NCBI RefSeq assembly: GCF_032925565.1
Contig: NZ_CP136708.1
Coordinates: forward strand, 1,240,001-1,304,000
DNA length: 64,000 nt
From: Alteromonas sp. CI.11.F.A3
GTDB taxonomy: Bacteria > Pseudomonadota > Gammaproteobacteria > Enterobacterales > Alteromonadaceae
Direction of reading: 5' to 3'
In this document: positions 1-10,823 of the stretch, in pieces
Layout: every line of letters starts with the position of its first letter
Numbering within the stretch: the stretch's first letter is position 1
The notes under the pieces: generated by a model
Seen by the model: only the letters and a program-made list of their open reading frames with translations
What the model was told of the DNA's origin: nothing
The model's database searches: none
Translations under genes and position numbers: made by a program

Positions 1-88
1 ATGCCATGGGTTGTTTTTACGGAGGAGGTACGTATCAAGCAAGTACCGCATAAGAAGTACGCTTAACATATTATTACAGAGGTTTTTT

Positions 89-1624
89 ATGAGAGCTTTT
101 CCTCAACGAGTAAGTCGTAGCAATGCGGCTATGTTGCTCCTACTTTCAGTATTCAGTGTTGGTGCTATTGCGGATGACGTTCCCGCTGATAAATTTGATT
201 TGAGTGAGTGGAACATTACGTTGCCGACTGATGAAAATAATGATGGGAAGCCGGATAGTGTTTCAGTTAAAGACATCCAAGATTTTTCCCATCCTGACTT
301 TTTTTACGTAGACGAAAAGGGCGGTATGGTTTTCACGTCTCCAAACAAAGCGCTGACAACCGCGAATTCAAGTAATACGCGAAGTGAACTGCGCCATATG
401 TTACGCGGAAAAAGCACACGAATTAAAACTAAGTCTCCTAAGAACAACTTTACTGTAGCGAGTAACCCTATAGCGAAACGCTTCGGACGAGTAGGGGGCA
501 AGATGGAAGCTACGTTAAAAGTAAATCATGTTGCTCTACGTGCGAAATATCCTGAAAAAGCGCCAGCTTATTCCGTAGTTATTGGTCAGATACATGCCAG
601 CAAATGGGAGAAAAAGGTAAAAGGTTTTGGTTGGGGGAACGAGCCGCTTAAAATTTATTACAAAAAATGGCCTAACCATGAAAAAGGCTCGGTATTTTGG
701 ACTTACGAAAGAAACCTTCCAAAAGATGATGCTAATCGAAGAGATATAGCTTACCCAGTGTGGGGCAACTTATGGACAAACCCTGAAGATCCAGGGGAAG
801 CTGGACTAGCTTTGGGCGAAGCACTGAGCTACGTAGTGAATGTGCACGGTGATGTGATGTATTTAACCTTCGAAGCTGAAGGTCACGAAACCGTTGAATA
901 CAAAATCAACCTCGCCAATGCTGTAGATGCTTACGGTAACCTCGATGAACACGACCATCCATACGGTTACACTCTAGATTGGAATTACTTTAAAGCGGGT
1001 GCCTATAACCAATGTAGTACTAAAGACGATCCAGGTTTCTGGTATCCGGCGTGTTTAGGTACAGGCAGCTGGGAAGAAGATAAAGCAAATGGCGATTACG
1101 CCAGTGTGACGTTCACACGATTAGAAGTAGGGGAGAGCGTTGCGCCAAAAACTAATCATGGTGAACAAGCTAAAATTGGTGCCACGCTAAACGAAAAAGT
1201 AAGTATGAGTGTTAGTGAGGTTCCAGCCAATGCATTAACCGCTATCAAAGCTATTGAGCCATCTTTTACAGTAAATGAAGTGGAAAAAGAGCTAAAACAT
1301 GGCAAGACTTATCTTGATGTTGAAGGTGTATTAGCCGACGGCAGAGAAATTGAGTTTGATATGCTACAAGTGGCTGACGAATGGAAAGTAGTTGAAGTAC
1401 AAAGAGACATTGTGTGGTCGCAGTTGCCTGAGAATGTTAGTGGGGCATTAAAACAATCTTCACCTGATTTCGAAGCCAAACGCATTATTGAAAGTATTCA
1501 GCATGGCACTGGCATAACTGTTTACGAGTTTTACGCTGTAAACAGCCAAGGGAAGGAGTCTCGCAAAGAAGTGAAGGTAGAGGGCGGCGAAGCAGTTGTG
1601 CTGACGAAAGAGTGGCAGCACTAA
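89..1624 (+). CDS. Secreted PL7 alginate lyase with C-terminal PepSY-like region
   Basis: Predicted secreted alginate lyase that cleaves alginate by beta-elimination outside the cytoplasm. The ATG at 89 is chosen because an AGAGG lies just upstream and it begins a clear signal peptide (hydrophobic core about residues 14-26, ending GAIA-DD). The frame is open back to 11, but that extension would bury the signal. In this 511-residue protein all three PL7 signatures are present: RSELR (98-102), QIH (167-169) and YFKAGAYNQ (300-308). The lyase domain ends near residue 350. Residues about 370-511 form an extra region resembling PepSY-like domains, with pieces such as VPANALTAI, HGKTYLDVEG and EWKVVEVQRDI. 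That fusion is unusual for PL7. No other alginate genes are adjacent. The lyase call is firm; the tail assignment is by eye. Confidence 0.9.
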   Translation: MRAFPQRVSRSNAAMLLLLSVFSVGAIADDVPADKFDLSEWNITLPTDENNDGKPDSVSVKDIQDFSHPDFFYVDEKGGMVFTSPNKALTTANSSNTRSELRHMLRGKSTRIKTKSPKNNFTVASNPIAKRFGRVGGKMEATLKVNHVALRAKYPEKAPAYSVVIGQIHASKWEKKVKGFGWGNEPLKIYYKKWPNHEKGSVFWTYERNLPKDDANRRDIAYPVWGNLWTNPEDPGEAGLALGEALSYVVNVHGDVMYLTFEAEGHETVEYKINLANAVDAYGNLDEHDHPYGYTLDWNYFKAGAYNQCSTKDDPGFWYPACLGTGSWEEDKANGDYASVTFTRLEVGESVAPKTNHGEQAKIGATLNEKVSMSVSEVPANALTAIKAIEPSFTVNEVEKELKHGKTYLDVEGVLADGREIEFDMLQVADEWKVVEVQRDIVWSQLPENVSGALKQSSPDFEAKRIIESIQHGTGITVYEFYAVNSQGKESRKEVKVEGGEAVVLTKEWQH

Positions 1625-1726
1625 GCAAGCGTAAAAACTGAACGTTTTGCGACCAATTGCCGTGATCTTGCTCGTGCACTTATCTACAGTATGTAATTCA
1701 TTCTGTTAGGTTCTTAGGAGAACACA

Positions 1727-2062
1727 GTGCAACCTGGGCTTTTTTCGTTAAGTTTAGCGGTCAGTGACATTGCCATCTCGAAGACGTTTTATGAAACACT
1801 TGGTTTTGAGGCTATGCCGTCATGCGGTTCGGTGGAAGAAAAATGGGTGATCATGAAAAGTGGGCAAACCATGATTGGTTTGTTCGAGGGCATGTTTGAA
1901 GGCAATGTTTTAACCTTCAACCCCGCTGACGTGCGCGAACTCGAGCAGCGCTTAATGGACAAAGGCATTGAAATAGATGTACCAGTCAAAGGCGAAGAAG
2001 GGCCGGGGCATTGTGTGGTGAAAGACCCAGACGGCAACACTATTATGTTCGACCAATTTTAG
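1727..2062 (+). CDS. VOC (glyoxalase/bleomycin-resistance fold) family protein
   Basis: Small single-domain vicinal-oxygen-chelate protein of 111 residues. The N-terminus (LFSLSLAVSDIAISKTFYE) and the C-terminal KDPDGNTIMFDQF are typical of this fold. Members bind a metal between paired beta-alpha-beta modules and include glyoxalases, dioxygenases and resistance proteins; the substrate cannot be told from this sequence. The start is a GTG at 1727 with TAGGAG six bases upstream. It lies about 100 bp after the alginate lyase on the same strand but has its own terminator, so co-function is not implied. Confidence 0.8.
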   Translation: MQPGLFSLSLAVSDIAISKTFYETLGFEAMPSCGSVEEKWVIMKSGQTMIGLFEGMFEGNVLTFNPADVRELEQRLMDKGIEIDVPVKGEEGPGHCVVKDPDGNTIMFDQF

Positions 2063-2090
2063 TAAACATTTAAGAAATATGAGAAATATT

Positions 2091-2124
2091 AAGAAGGGAA
2101 GCTAATTAGTTTCCCTTCTTTTTT
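2091..2124 (+). terminator. Intrinsic terminator after the VOC gene
   Basis: AAGAAGGGAA (2091-2100) pairs perfectly with TTCCCTTCTT (2111-2120) around a 10-nt loop, and a T run follows. It lies 29 bp past the VOC stop codon. Confidence 0.8.
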
Positions 2125-2138
2125 ATAAAACTAAACTG

Positions 2139-2164
2139 GGACACAACTAAACTGGGACACCCAC
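2139..2164 (-). repeat. Two copies of the GTGGGTGTCC-type motif
   Basis: On the plus strand these read GGACACAACT (2139-2148) and GGACACCCAC (2155-2164), each preceded by AAACTG. The second is an exact reverse complement of GTGGGTGTCC. They sit between the VOC terminator and the 3' end of fadH, outside any gene. They belong to the same motif family as the array at 10824-11114. Confidence 0.7.
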
Positions 2165-2180
2165 CCTTAAGTACCAATCT

Positions 2181-4547
<2,367 letters not shown>

Positions 4548-5486
4548 TTAACCCGTTCTAGAGAGGGCTAGCTTTCGCTGGGCAATTGAAAGGCCAATAG
4601 AGTTCGAAAAGATATCTTCAATTCCAATGACCATACGATTCCAGTTTATTTGCGATAAACCGGTACGTTGTAAAATTGGCGAGGCATTGGGGAGCATGTA
4701 ACCGGGTTTGCCAGTGCTAATTTGCCTAGCAGTTTCATCGACCAAAGTTAAGTAATCTGCTAAATTAAACGACAACCCCCTTAAAGCTGTCGAAGAGCTT
4801 CCCACTAAAGGTTTGAGGAACGTTGGTTGCACCCCAAATTGCGCTGCCTCTATTCGATGCTTAATGCTGGTGAATTCAGATGTTTCTGGCGTTTTTGAAA
4901 TTCCCACGCGTAGTGGATTTAAATCTACGTAGGCCATACACGCCGCCAATGCGGCTTCATCAAGTAGAGCCTGCGATTTAAATCTTCCTTCCCAAAAACG
5001 CCCAGTGCACTCATCCTCCTTGTTAGCTTCACGAGCAATAAACTCATTAAGTAACCTCATAAACCAACTGATATCGTACAACCGTTGTCGATATATATTT
5101 GCTGTCGATATGATGGTTGTTATCTGAGCTTCTGTAAGTGAGGCTCGCTGTGCGGGCTGCATATATTGCTGGGTTAATACAGTGCCCTTATGCAGTGAAT
5201 GCCAACGCCTTAATACTTCCTCGGTGGTCCACGACAACGCTTCGTTTCTATCTACATGTAATACCAAGTGGGTATGGTTACTCATTACTGCATAGGCACA
5301 TACATCAATTGAAAATACGCTCGTTAACGCTATGAGCCTATCTTCAACCCACTGGCGTCGATGCTCGTAACTCTTCCCCGAGTAACGGTCTGCACCACAC
5401 AAAAATGCTCGCCTCACACACCGAGATACGCAGTGATAGTAAGGTGTGTTCTGTAAACAAATTAGTGACTTTCTAGGGCTTGGCAT
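4548..5486 (-). CDS. REP-associated tyrosine transposase-like protein (RAYT, Y1_Tnp fold)
   Basis: HUH-type, IS200/IS605-related protein of 312 residues. Visible features are YYHCVSRCVRRAFLCG (16-31), the metal-binding HTH within MSNHTHLVLH (68-77), GRFWEGRFKSQALLDEAAL (162-180) and YVDLNP (186-191). Such proteins usually occur once per site, without flanking IS ends, and act on short repeated elements elsewhere in the genome. The ATG at 5486 is chosen because relatives begin MPxPRK; the longer start at 5504 would be TTG. Odd: where most family members carry a catalytic Tyr before the GRFWEGR stretch, this protein reads NEFIAREAN, with no Tyr. Copies of GTGGGTGTCC flank the gene on both sides in opposite orientation. 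Confidence 0.82.
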   Translation of the reverse strand: MPSPRKSLICLQNTPYYHCVSRCVRRAFLCGADRYSGKSYEHRRQWVEDRLIALTSVFSIDVCAYAVMSNHTHLVLHVDRNEALSWTTEEVLRRWHSLHKGTVLTQQYMQPAQRASLTEAQITTIISTANIYRQRLYDISWFMRLLNEFIAREANKEDECTGRFWEGRFKSQALLDEAALAACMAYVDLNPLRVGISKTPETSEFTSIKHRIEAAQFGVQPTFLKPLVGSSSTALRGLSFNLADYLTLVDETARQISTGKPGYMLPNASPILQRTGLSQINWNRMVIGIEDIFSNSIGLSIAQRKLALSRTG

Positions 5487-5567
5487 AAGTGAGCTCAATC
5501 TCAAAATAGTGATTAAGATACTGAGCTATCTTTCAGGTTAAATATACTGAACAAGAGGATAGTTCGG

Positions 5568-5577
5568 ATGGGTGTCC
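5568..5577 (+). repeat. GTGGGTGTCC-type motif on the 5' side of the RAYT gene
   Basis: ATGGGTGTCC, one change from the consensus. It lies 80 bp upstream of the RAYT start and is inverted relative to AGACACCCAT at 4326-4335 on the other side. Confidence 0.6.
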
Positions 5578-5597
5578 AAGCTTTTAGCGCGCATAAA

Positions 5598-5630
5598 AAA
5601 GGGCGAGTTTTCACTCGCCCTTTGGTGTTT
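5598..5630. terminator. Terminator beyond the DUF4426 gene, possibly bidirectional
   Basis: AAAGGGCGAG (5598-5607) pairs with CTCGCCCTTT (5614-5623) across a 6-nt loop. An A run precedes it and a T-rich run follows, so it can act for the minus-strand DUF4426-yggT group. Confidence 0.8.
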
Positions 5631-5678
5631 TTACACAATCACATCACATGTTTCATGCTTTTGGACTTACGCTAAACC

Positions 5679-6119
5679 CTAACCATCAACAAACATTTCT
5701 TGTTTAAAATTCAAGGTTTGCATGGTATTTCCGCGTTGAACATCAATACTAAACCGATAGTTTTCTCTGTCTCTAAAAGGCAGCACAGCTAGGTAATAAA
5801 TAGCATCGCCTTCTTCTACCTTCTTAAAGGTGAGTGTCTTAGTGGTGCCTATCAAGTTTTTAGCAGTACCTGAAACAGATACGCGTTGAGCGGTTCCTGT
5901 TACGGCGTCTAGCACTGAAATATTGACCAGGGCGTTAAACTTACTACGAACTATGCCATAAGAGGCCGCAACTTCTGGGGTAAGAAAAGGAGTACTCACT
6001 ACCATGTAATGCACATCCCACTCACCTAGCTGTTGCTTTTGCTCGGCGTGCGATGAGCTACTTATAATAAGTAATAAACTACCCAATAGACCAAAAAATA
6101 ACGTACTGATTTTTTTCAT
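5679..6119 (-). CDS. DUF4426 domain-containing exported protein
   Basis: Exported protein of 146 residues and unknown function. The start at 6119 (MKKISTLF) is preferred: GGGTGA lies upstream and a clean signal peptide follows (hydrophobic about 5-18, SSHA cleavage region). Longer in-frame starts add a region overlapping yggT. The body is a compact beta-rich domain with no visible catalytic motif, ending NFKQEMFVDG. DUF4426 genes commonly sit next to the yggT-proC-yggS group in marine gammaproteobacteria, as here, 22 bp after yggT. Confidence 0.75.
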   Translation of the reverse strand: MKKISTLFFGLLGSLLLIISSSSHAEQKQQLGEWDVHYMVVSTPFLTPEVAASYGIVRSKFNALVNISVLDAVTGTAQRVSVSGTAKNLIGTTKTLTFKKVEEGDAIYYLAVLPFRDRENYRFSIDVQRGNTMQTLNFKQEMFVDG

Positions 6120-6141
6120 GTTTTCACCCAACATTTTCAGC

Positions 6142-6681
6142 TTAAAAGAACCTAAAGGTGTCTTGAAGCAGCAATTGTAAAAACTGTAGCCCAATAATGG
6201 CAATCAGCACCGATAAGTCTAGACCACCTAATGGCGGTATAACTTTTCTAATGGGGGCTAAGAACGGCTCAGTGAGTTGATAAAGCAAGTAGTCGATAGG
6301 CGTTTGGCCTTGGGATACCCAACTTAGAATCGCGCGTAAAATTAACACCCAGAACATGATAGAAAGGGTTTCTTTTACTACTTCAATCAGTGCAACAATT
6401 ACAATACCTACCGGATTCAAACTCCCACCAACCATCAGTGAAAGCGTAATTATTTTCAACGCCGCAACAACTAACGCTAGCACGAAGGTAGCCGTGTCGA
6501 AGCGGCCAATCGAAGGGATTATTCTGCGCAACGGCCCCACGATAGGGTGCGTGGCCTTTACAATAAACTGGCTCATAGGGTTATAAAAATCAGCCCTAAC
6601 CAGTTGCAACCATAGGCGTAAGATAACCACCATTAAATACAAACCAAATAGTGTATCTACCAGAAAAACCGTTGCATTCAT
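6142..6681 (-). CDS. yggT: YggT family integral membrane protein
   Basis: Membrane protein of 179 residues made of two related halves, each with hydrophobic helices and a P(I/F)L(A/G)P(I/L)R-type loop (HPIVGPLRRIIP near residue 45 and EPFLAPIRKVIPPLGG near 138). This duplicated pattern defines the YggT family. Its function is not well defined; related proteins have been linked to membrane organisation and osmotic tolerance. It follows proC by 21 bp and is probably co-transcribed with yggS and proC. Confidence 0.88.
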   Translation of the reverse strand: MNATVFLVDTLFGLYLMVVILRLWLQLVRADFYNPMSQFIVKATHPIVGPLRRIIPSIGRFDTATFVLALVVAALKIITLSLMVGGSLNPVGIVIVALIEVVKETLSIMFWVLILRAILSWVSQGQTPIDYLLYQLTEPFLAPIRKVIPPLGGLDLSVLIAIIGLQFLQLLLQDTFRFF

Positions 6682-6702
6682 GTTTTGATGTTCCTAAAAA
6701 CG

Positions 6703-7524
6703 TTAAAGCTGTTTTGCCATTTCTTCAGCGCGAGCTACCGCAGCGCGCATCGCGTTACTTACGATATCACTCATGCCTTGATCAATTAAGGTATTGACTG
6801 CCGCCGCTGTGGTGCCGCCCTTAGAAGTAACTTGGGCACGAAGCTCACTTAATTCAAGGTCAGGATTGTGACAAACCATTTCAGCAGCGCCTAACATAGC
6901 TTGTTGTACCATCAAACGGGATTGGGCTTTATCAAAGCCCATGTTTATGGCTTCCTCTTGCATGGCTTGTAAAAACAAGAAGAAATAAGCTGGGCTGCTG
7001 CCAGCCGCGGCGATAACGCCGTTAATTCCATCTTCCTCTTCAACCCATACCGTTTCACCTACGCTATTCATCACATCATCAACGTAAGTTCTGTCGTCTT
7101 CTGACACGGTATTATCTGCGTACATGCCCGACATTCCCTTACCAAGTAGGCTTGGTGTATTCGGCATAATACGAACAACCGGATATTCACCACCTAGCAT
7201 TTCTTGTAAACGAGAAACGGGCAACCCAGCTGCAATACTAAGAAATAGCTTGCCAGATAAATCGTTTTTTTGCTGAAGGTCTGCGCACATATCACCCATC
7301 ATTTGGGGTTTCACGGCTAGCACAATAGCATCTGCAAACTGGCAGGCTTCATCATTAGATTGGGTAATTTGAATACCGAATTCTTCTTTTAACTTATCGA
7401 GTTTCGGAGTAGACGGGTTGCTCGCTAAGATGCGTGTCTTATCGTAGCCAGACTGAATTAAACCACTAATGATGCTGCGGCTCATGTTGCCCGCGCCAAT
7501 AAATGCCAATTTCTTTTGTTGCAT
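6703..7524 (-). CDS. proC: Pyrroline-5-carboxylate reductase
   Basis: Last step of proline synthesis: NAD(P)H-dependent reduction of pyrroline-5-carboxylate in the cytoplasm. The N-terminus has the Rossmann motif FIGAGNMSRSI (residues 9-19). The C-terminal half carries the family segment AAGSSPAYFFLFLQAM and TSKGGTTAAAVNTL, which form the helical dimerisation and substrate domain. The 273-residue length is standard. ATG at 7524 has AGGA six bases upstream. It lies 55 bp after yggS, as in many gammaproteobacteria. Confidence 0.95.
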   Translation of the reverse strand: MQQKKLAFIGAGNMSRSIISGLIQSGYDKTRILASNPSTPKLDKLKEEFGIQITQSNDEACQFADAIVLAVKPQMMGDMCADLQQKNDLSGKLFLSIAAGLPVSRLQEMLGGEYPVVRIMPNTPSLLGKGMSGMYADNTVSEDDRTYVDDVMNSVGETVWVEEEDGINGVIAAAGSSPAYFFLFLQAMQEEAINMGFDKAQSRLMVQQAMLGAAEMVCHNPDLELSELRAQVTSKGGTTAAAVNTLIDQGMSDIVSNAMRAAVARAEEMAKQL

Positions 7525-7579
7525 ATGAATCCTATTGTAAGTTGAAAAAACGAACAGCGTTCAGTAAAAATAGTAGGAA

Positions 7580-8266
7580 CTAGTTTCGTGAGCCAAAGAT
7601 AGCAGTGCCAATTCTTACCATGGTAGACCCATGAGCGATGGCGCTTTGCATATCACTGCTCATTCCTACGGACAGGGTATCAAAATTGGTCAAGTTTGTA
7701 TGGTATCGGTCAAACAATTCCTTTAAAGCTCCGAGGCTTTGCGCTTGTTCATGGCTGTCTGGGTTCGCTTTTGGAATTGCCATTAGCCCACGTAAGCAAA
7801 GCTTGTCTTGCTGGCTAATAAAGCGTATTAGTTCGTCGACCTCTTCAGGTTTTACACCAGATTTGCTCGCTTCATCATCGATATTCACTTGAATACACAC
7901 ATTCAGAGGCGCCATCTCTGCCGGGCGTTGGTCATTCAAACGACGGGCTATTTTTTCCCTATCAACGGATTGAACCCAATCAAAATGCTCGGCGACTACT
8001 TTTGTCTTGTTCGATTGAATGGGGCCTATCATATGCCACTCAATATCACTAAGTGCAGACAGTTGCTGTATTTTATCTACACCTTCTTGTATATAGTTTT
8101 CGCCGAATGTACGTTGTCCCTCTTCATACGCTGCCATAATATCCGATACCGGTTTAGTTTTGCTCACGGCTAGCAATTTAACTGAATTTGGTGGACGATT
8201 AGCGTTGGCAGTAGCTAGGCTCACATCCTGTCGTGCACTATTGAGTCTTTCTGCTATTGTTTGCAT
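7580..8266 (-). CDS. yggS: YggS family pyridoxal-phosphate homeostasis protein
   Basis: Single-domain PLP-binding TIM-barrel protein of 228 residues, involved in vitamin B6 and amino-acid homeostasis rather than a known catalysis. LLAVSKTKP (31-39) holds the PLP lysine (K36). FGENYIQEG, WHMIGPIQSNK and the C-terminal LSVGMSSDMQSAIAHGSTMVRIGTAIFG are family hallmarks. ATG at 8266 follows AGGTGAATA. Only 24 bp separate this start from the divergent pilT start, so each gene's promoter must overlap the other's 5' region. Confidence 0.94.
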   Translation of the reverse strand: MQTIAERLNSARQDVSLATANANRPPNSVKLLAVSKTKPVSDIMAAYEEGQRTFGENYIQEGVDKIQQLSALSDIEWHMIGPIQSNKTKVVAEHFDWVQSVDREKIARRLNDQRPAEMAPLNVCIQVNIDDEASKSGVKPEEVDELIRFISQQDKLCLRGLMAIPKANPDSHEQAQSLGALKELFDRYHTNLTNFDTLSVGMSSDMQSAIAHGSTMVRIGTAIFGSRN

Positions 8267-8290
8267 TATTCACCTTTTTGAGGAGTTGTT

Positions 8291-9334
8291 GTGGATATTA
8301 CCGAACTTTTGGCTTTCAGCGTTAAAAATAAAGCGTCAGATTTGCACTTATCAGCAGGTCTGCCACCTCTTATCCGCGTAGACGGAGAAATGCGTAAGCT
8401 TAATGTACCCGCATTAGATCATAAACAAGTGCATGCACTTATTTATGAAATAATGAATGACATGCAACGTAAAGAATACGAAGAGAACTTGGAAACCGAT
8501 TTCTCATTCGAAATTAGTGGCTTGTCGCGGTTTCGTGTAAATGCTTTTGTGCAAAATCGCGGTGCAGCAGCTGTGCTCCGTACTATCCCCAACACGGTTC
8601 TTACGCTTGATGATTTAGGTGCGCCTGAAATATTCAAAGAAATAATCAACCAACCTACCGGAATTGTTCTAGTCACTGGCGCCACGGGGTCGGGTAAGAG
8701 TACAACCCTTGCCGCGATGGTTGATCATATCAATTCGCACAAGCGTGAGCACATTCTCACTATTGAAGATCCTATCGAGTTTGTGCACGAAAATAAAATG
8801 AGCTTGATAAACCAACGTGAAGTGCATAGAGACACCCACTCTTTTAGTAACGCACTTCGCTCAGCATTACGTGAAGATCCGGACGTGATATTAGTGGGTG
8901 AATTACGTGATTTAGAAACTATTCGCTTAGCCATTTCAGCTGCGGAAACGGGGCATCTAGTATTTGGTACCTTGCATACTAATTCAGCACCTAAAACAAT
9001 AGACCGCATTATCGATGTATTCCCCGCCGAAGAAAAAGCGATGGTGCGCTCAATGTTATCTGAATCGCTAAGAGCTGTAATTTCTCAAACCCTGTTAAAA
9101 AAAGTGGGGGGAGGGCGAATAGCAGCGCATGAAATCATGGTAGGTATTCCAGCAATTCGAAATCTTATCCGTGAAGATAAAGTGCCTCAAATGTATTCCG
9201 TTATTCAAACGGGGCAAGCTACGGGTATGCAAACTATGGATCAGTGTTTACAACGCTTGTTGGCATTAGGTGCAATTTCTAAAGAAGACGCCGCTGCTAA
9301 ATCGAAAGACAAGCAATCGATGAGTAATTTTTAA
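8291..9334 (+). CDS. pilT: Type IV pilus retraction ATPase PilT
   Basis: Hexameric motor that depolymerises type IV pili, powering twitching, surface sensing and DNA uptake. It sits at the cytoplasmic base of the pilus machine. The 347-residue protein has the N-terminal PAS-like domain (SDLHLSAG, 16-23), Walker A GATGSGKST (130-138), IEDPIEF, Walker B ILVGELRD and the HTNSA His box. The start is GTG at 8291 with GAGGAG upstream. It is followed 9 bp later by pilU. The pilin and assembly genes are not in this window. Confidence 0.96.
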   Translation: MDITELLAFSVKNKASDLHLSAGLPPLIRVDGEMRKLNVPALDHKQVHALIYEIMNDMQRKEYEENLETDFSFEISGLSRFRVNAFVQNRGAAAVLRTIPNTVLTLDDLGAPEIFKEIINQPTGIVLVTGATGSGKSTTLAAMVDHINSHKREHILTIEDPIEFVHENKMSLINQREVHRDTHSFSNALRSALREDPDVILVGELRDLETIRLAISAAETGHLVFGTLHTNSAPKTIDRIIDVFPAEEKAMVRSMLSESLRAVISQTLLKKVGGGRIAAHEIMVGIPAIRNLIREDKVPQMYSVIQTGQATGMQTMDQCLQRLLALGAISKEDAAAKSKDKQSMSNF

Positions 9335-9343
9335 GGACGGGTA

Positions 9344-10456
9344 ATGTTAGATAGCTTTTTAGAAAAAATGGTAGAGAAATCTGCTTCTGACTTATTCGTT
9401 ACCGCGGGCTTTCCCGTCAGCGCGAAGGTGCACGGTAAGCTTACACCCATTTCGGAAAATTCATTTAGTGATGAAGACGCATTAGCACTTGTACATGAGG
9501 CCATGAATGAAAAGCAAAAAGAGGCTTTTCATACTACCAAGGAATGTAACTTTGCCATTGTACGAGAAGGCCTAGGGCGTTTTCGTTGTTCAGCATTTTG
9601 GCAAAGAGATCAAGCCGGAATGGTGGTACGTCGTATTGTGACCGAAATTCCTAAGGTCGATGACCTGGGGTTACCTTCGGTGCTAAAAGATATCATTATG
9701 TCAAAACGCGGTTTGGTGCTTTTTGTAGGTGGTACTGGTACCGGTAAATCAACCTCTTTGGCAGCACTTATTGGCCATCGAAATAGTAATTCTTTTGGGC
9801 ATATTTTAACCATTGAAGATCCAATCGAATTTGTGCACGAGCATCAATCTTGCGTGATAACTCAGCGTGAAGTAGGCATAGATACTCATTCATTTGACGA
9901 TGCGTTAAAAAGCTCATTGCGACAAGCGCCGGATGTCATCCTTATTGGTGAAATTCGTTCAATGGAGACAATGGAATACGCCATGTCGTTTGCTGATACG
10001 GGGCATTTGTGTGTGGCGACACTTCATGCCAACAATGCTAACCAAGCCATTGAGCGTATTATGCACTTAGCGCCAAAAGATCAGCACGACAAGTTACGCT
10101 TCGATTTAAGCCAAAATATAAAAGCCATTGTGGCGCAGCAACTCCTGCCAACCAAAGATGGAGAGGGTAGGGTTGCGGCCATTGAAATCTTATTGAACTC
10201 TCCGTTGGTGAGCGACCTTATTCAACGTAATGAAATAGGTAGCTTGAAAGAAGCCATGAAAAAGGGCAAAGAGTTAGGCATGCAAAGCTTTGACATGGCG
10301 CTGTACGATTTGTATCGTGAAGGCAGTATTGATTTAGACCAAGCTTTACATCATGCGGATTCTCCCAATGATTTACGCCTAATGATAAAACTAGACTCTA
10401 ATGATGGGTCGAGCCTAGGCACATTGTCGAATGTCTCGATAGATATGGATGACTAA
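9344..10456 (+). CDS. pilU: PilT-dependent retraction ATPase PilU
   Basis: Paralogue of PilT that assists forceful pilus retraction and usually needs PilT to function. It is 370 residues, with Walker A GGTGTGKS (129-136), IEDPIEFVHEHQ, Walker B LIGEIRSMETM and ATLHANNA. The extra C-terminal tail after about residue 345 is typical of PilU. The gene is directly downstream of pilT and almost touches the DUF2007 gene, so the three are likely one operon. Confidence 0.95.
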   Translation: MLDSFLEKMVEKSASDLFVTAGFPVSAKVHGKLTPISENSFSDEDALALVHEAMNEKQKEAFHTTKECNFAIVREGLGRFRCSAFWQRDQAGMVVRRIVTEIPKVDDLGLPSVLKDIIMSKRGLVLFVGGTGTGKSTSLAALIGHRNSNSFGHILTIEDPIEFVHEHQSCVITQREVGIDTHSFDDALKSSLRQAPDVILIGEIRSMETMEYAMSFADTGHLCVATLHANNANQAIERIMHLAPKDQHDKLRFDLSQNIKAIVAQQLLPTKDGEGRVAAIEILLNSPLVSDLIQRNEIGSLKEAMKKGKELGMQSFDMALYDLYREGSIDLDQALHHADSPNDLRLMIKLDSNDGSSLGTLSNVSIDMDD

Positions 10457-10461
10457 CACAC

Positions 10462-10776
10462 TTGATTAAACTTTTTATGTCTTCCGACCCTTTCCTGCTG
10501 CAGTCGGTAAAAAGTGAACTCGATGCGCTCTCTATACCTTACCTAGTGAAAAACGAATTTGCAGGTGGGGCGATGGGGGAACTGCCATGGCAAGAATCAC
10601 AGCCTGAACTTTGGCTAATTGATGAATCTTGGTCTGCCAGAGCCAATAAGGTTGTGAGTTCTTTAATGGACAGCCACGAACCTGCCGAAAAATTTCCATG
10701 GGTGTGTAGTAATTGTGATGAGCCTAATGGTGAAGCTTTTGATACCTGCTGGAAGTGCGGAGAAAGTAGACCTTAG
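10462..10776 (+). CDS. DUF2007-type small protein with C-terminal zinc ribbon
   Basis: Small protein of 104 residues. The first about 65 residues resemble DUF2007 (putative signal-transducing) domains, with KLFMSSDPFLLQSVKSELD at the start. The end is a zinc-ribbon: CSNC and CWKC about 14 residues apart. It begins 5 bp after the pilU stop, suggesting a role tied to the pilTU operon, though none is established. The start is uncertain: TTG at 10462 keeps the conserved first strand, while ATG at 10477 would remove it; neither has a good ribosome binding site. Confidence 0.7.
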   Translation: MIKLFMSSDPFLLQSVKSELDALSIPYLVKNEFAGGAMGELPWQESQPELWLIDESWSARANKVVSSLMDSHEPAEKFPWVCSNCDEPNGEAFDTCWKCGESRP

Positions 10777-10823
10777 CGTTACAGATTGCTGATTTACTTA
10801 TTCGTTAATTTGTAATTGGAACT

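Noticed and set aside
8830-8839. AGACACCCAC inside pilT
   Set aside because: It encodes the conserved DTHSF segment of PilT and is explained by protein conservation.
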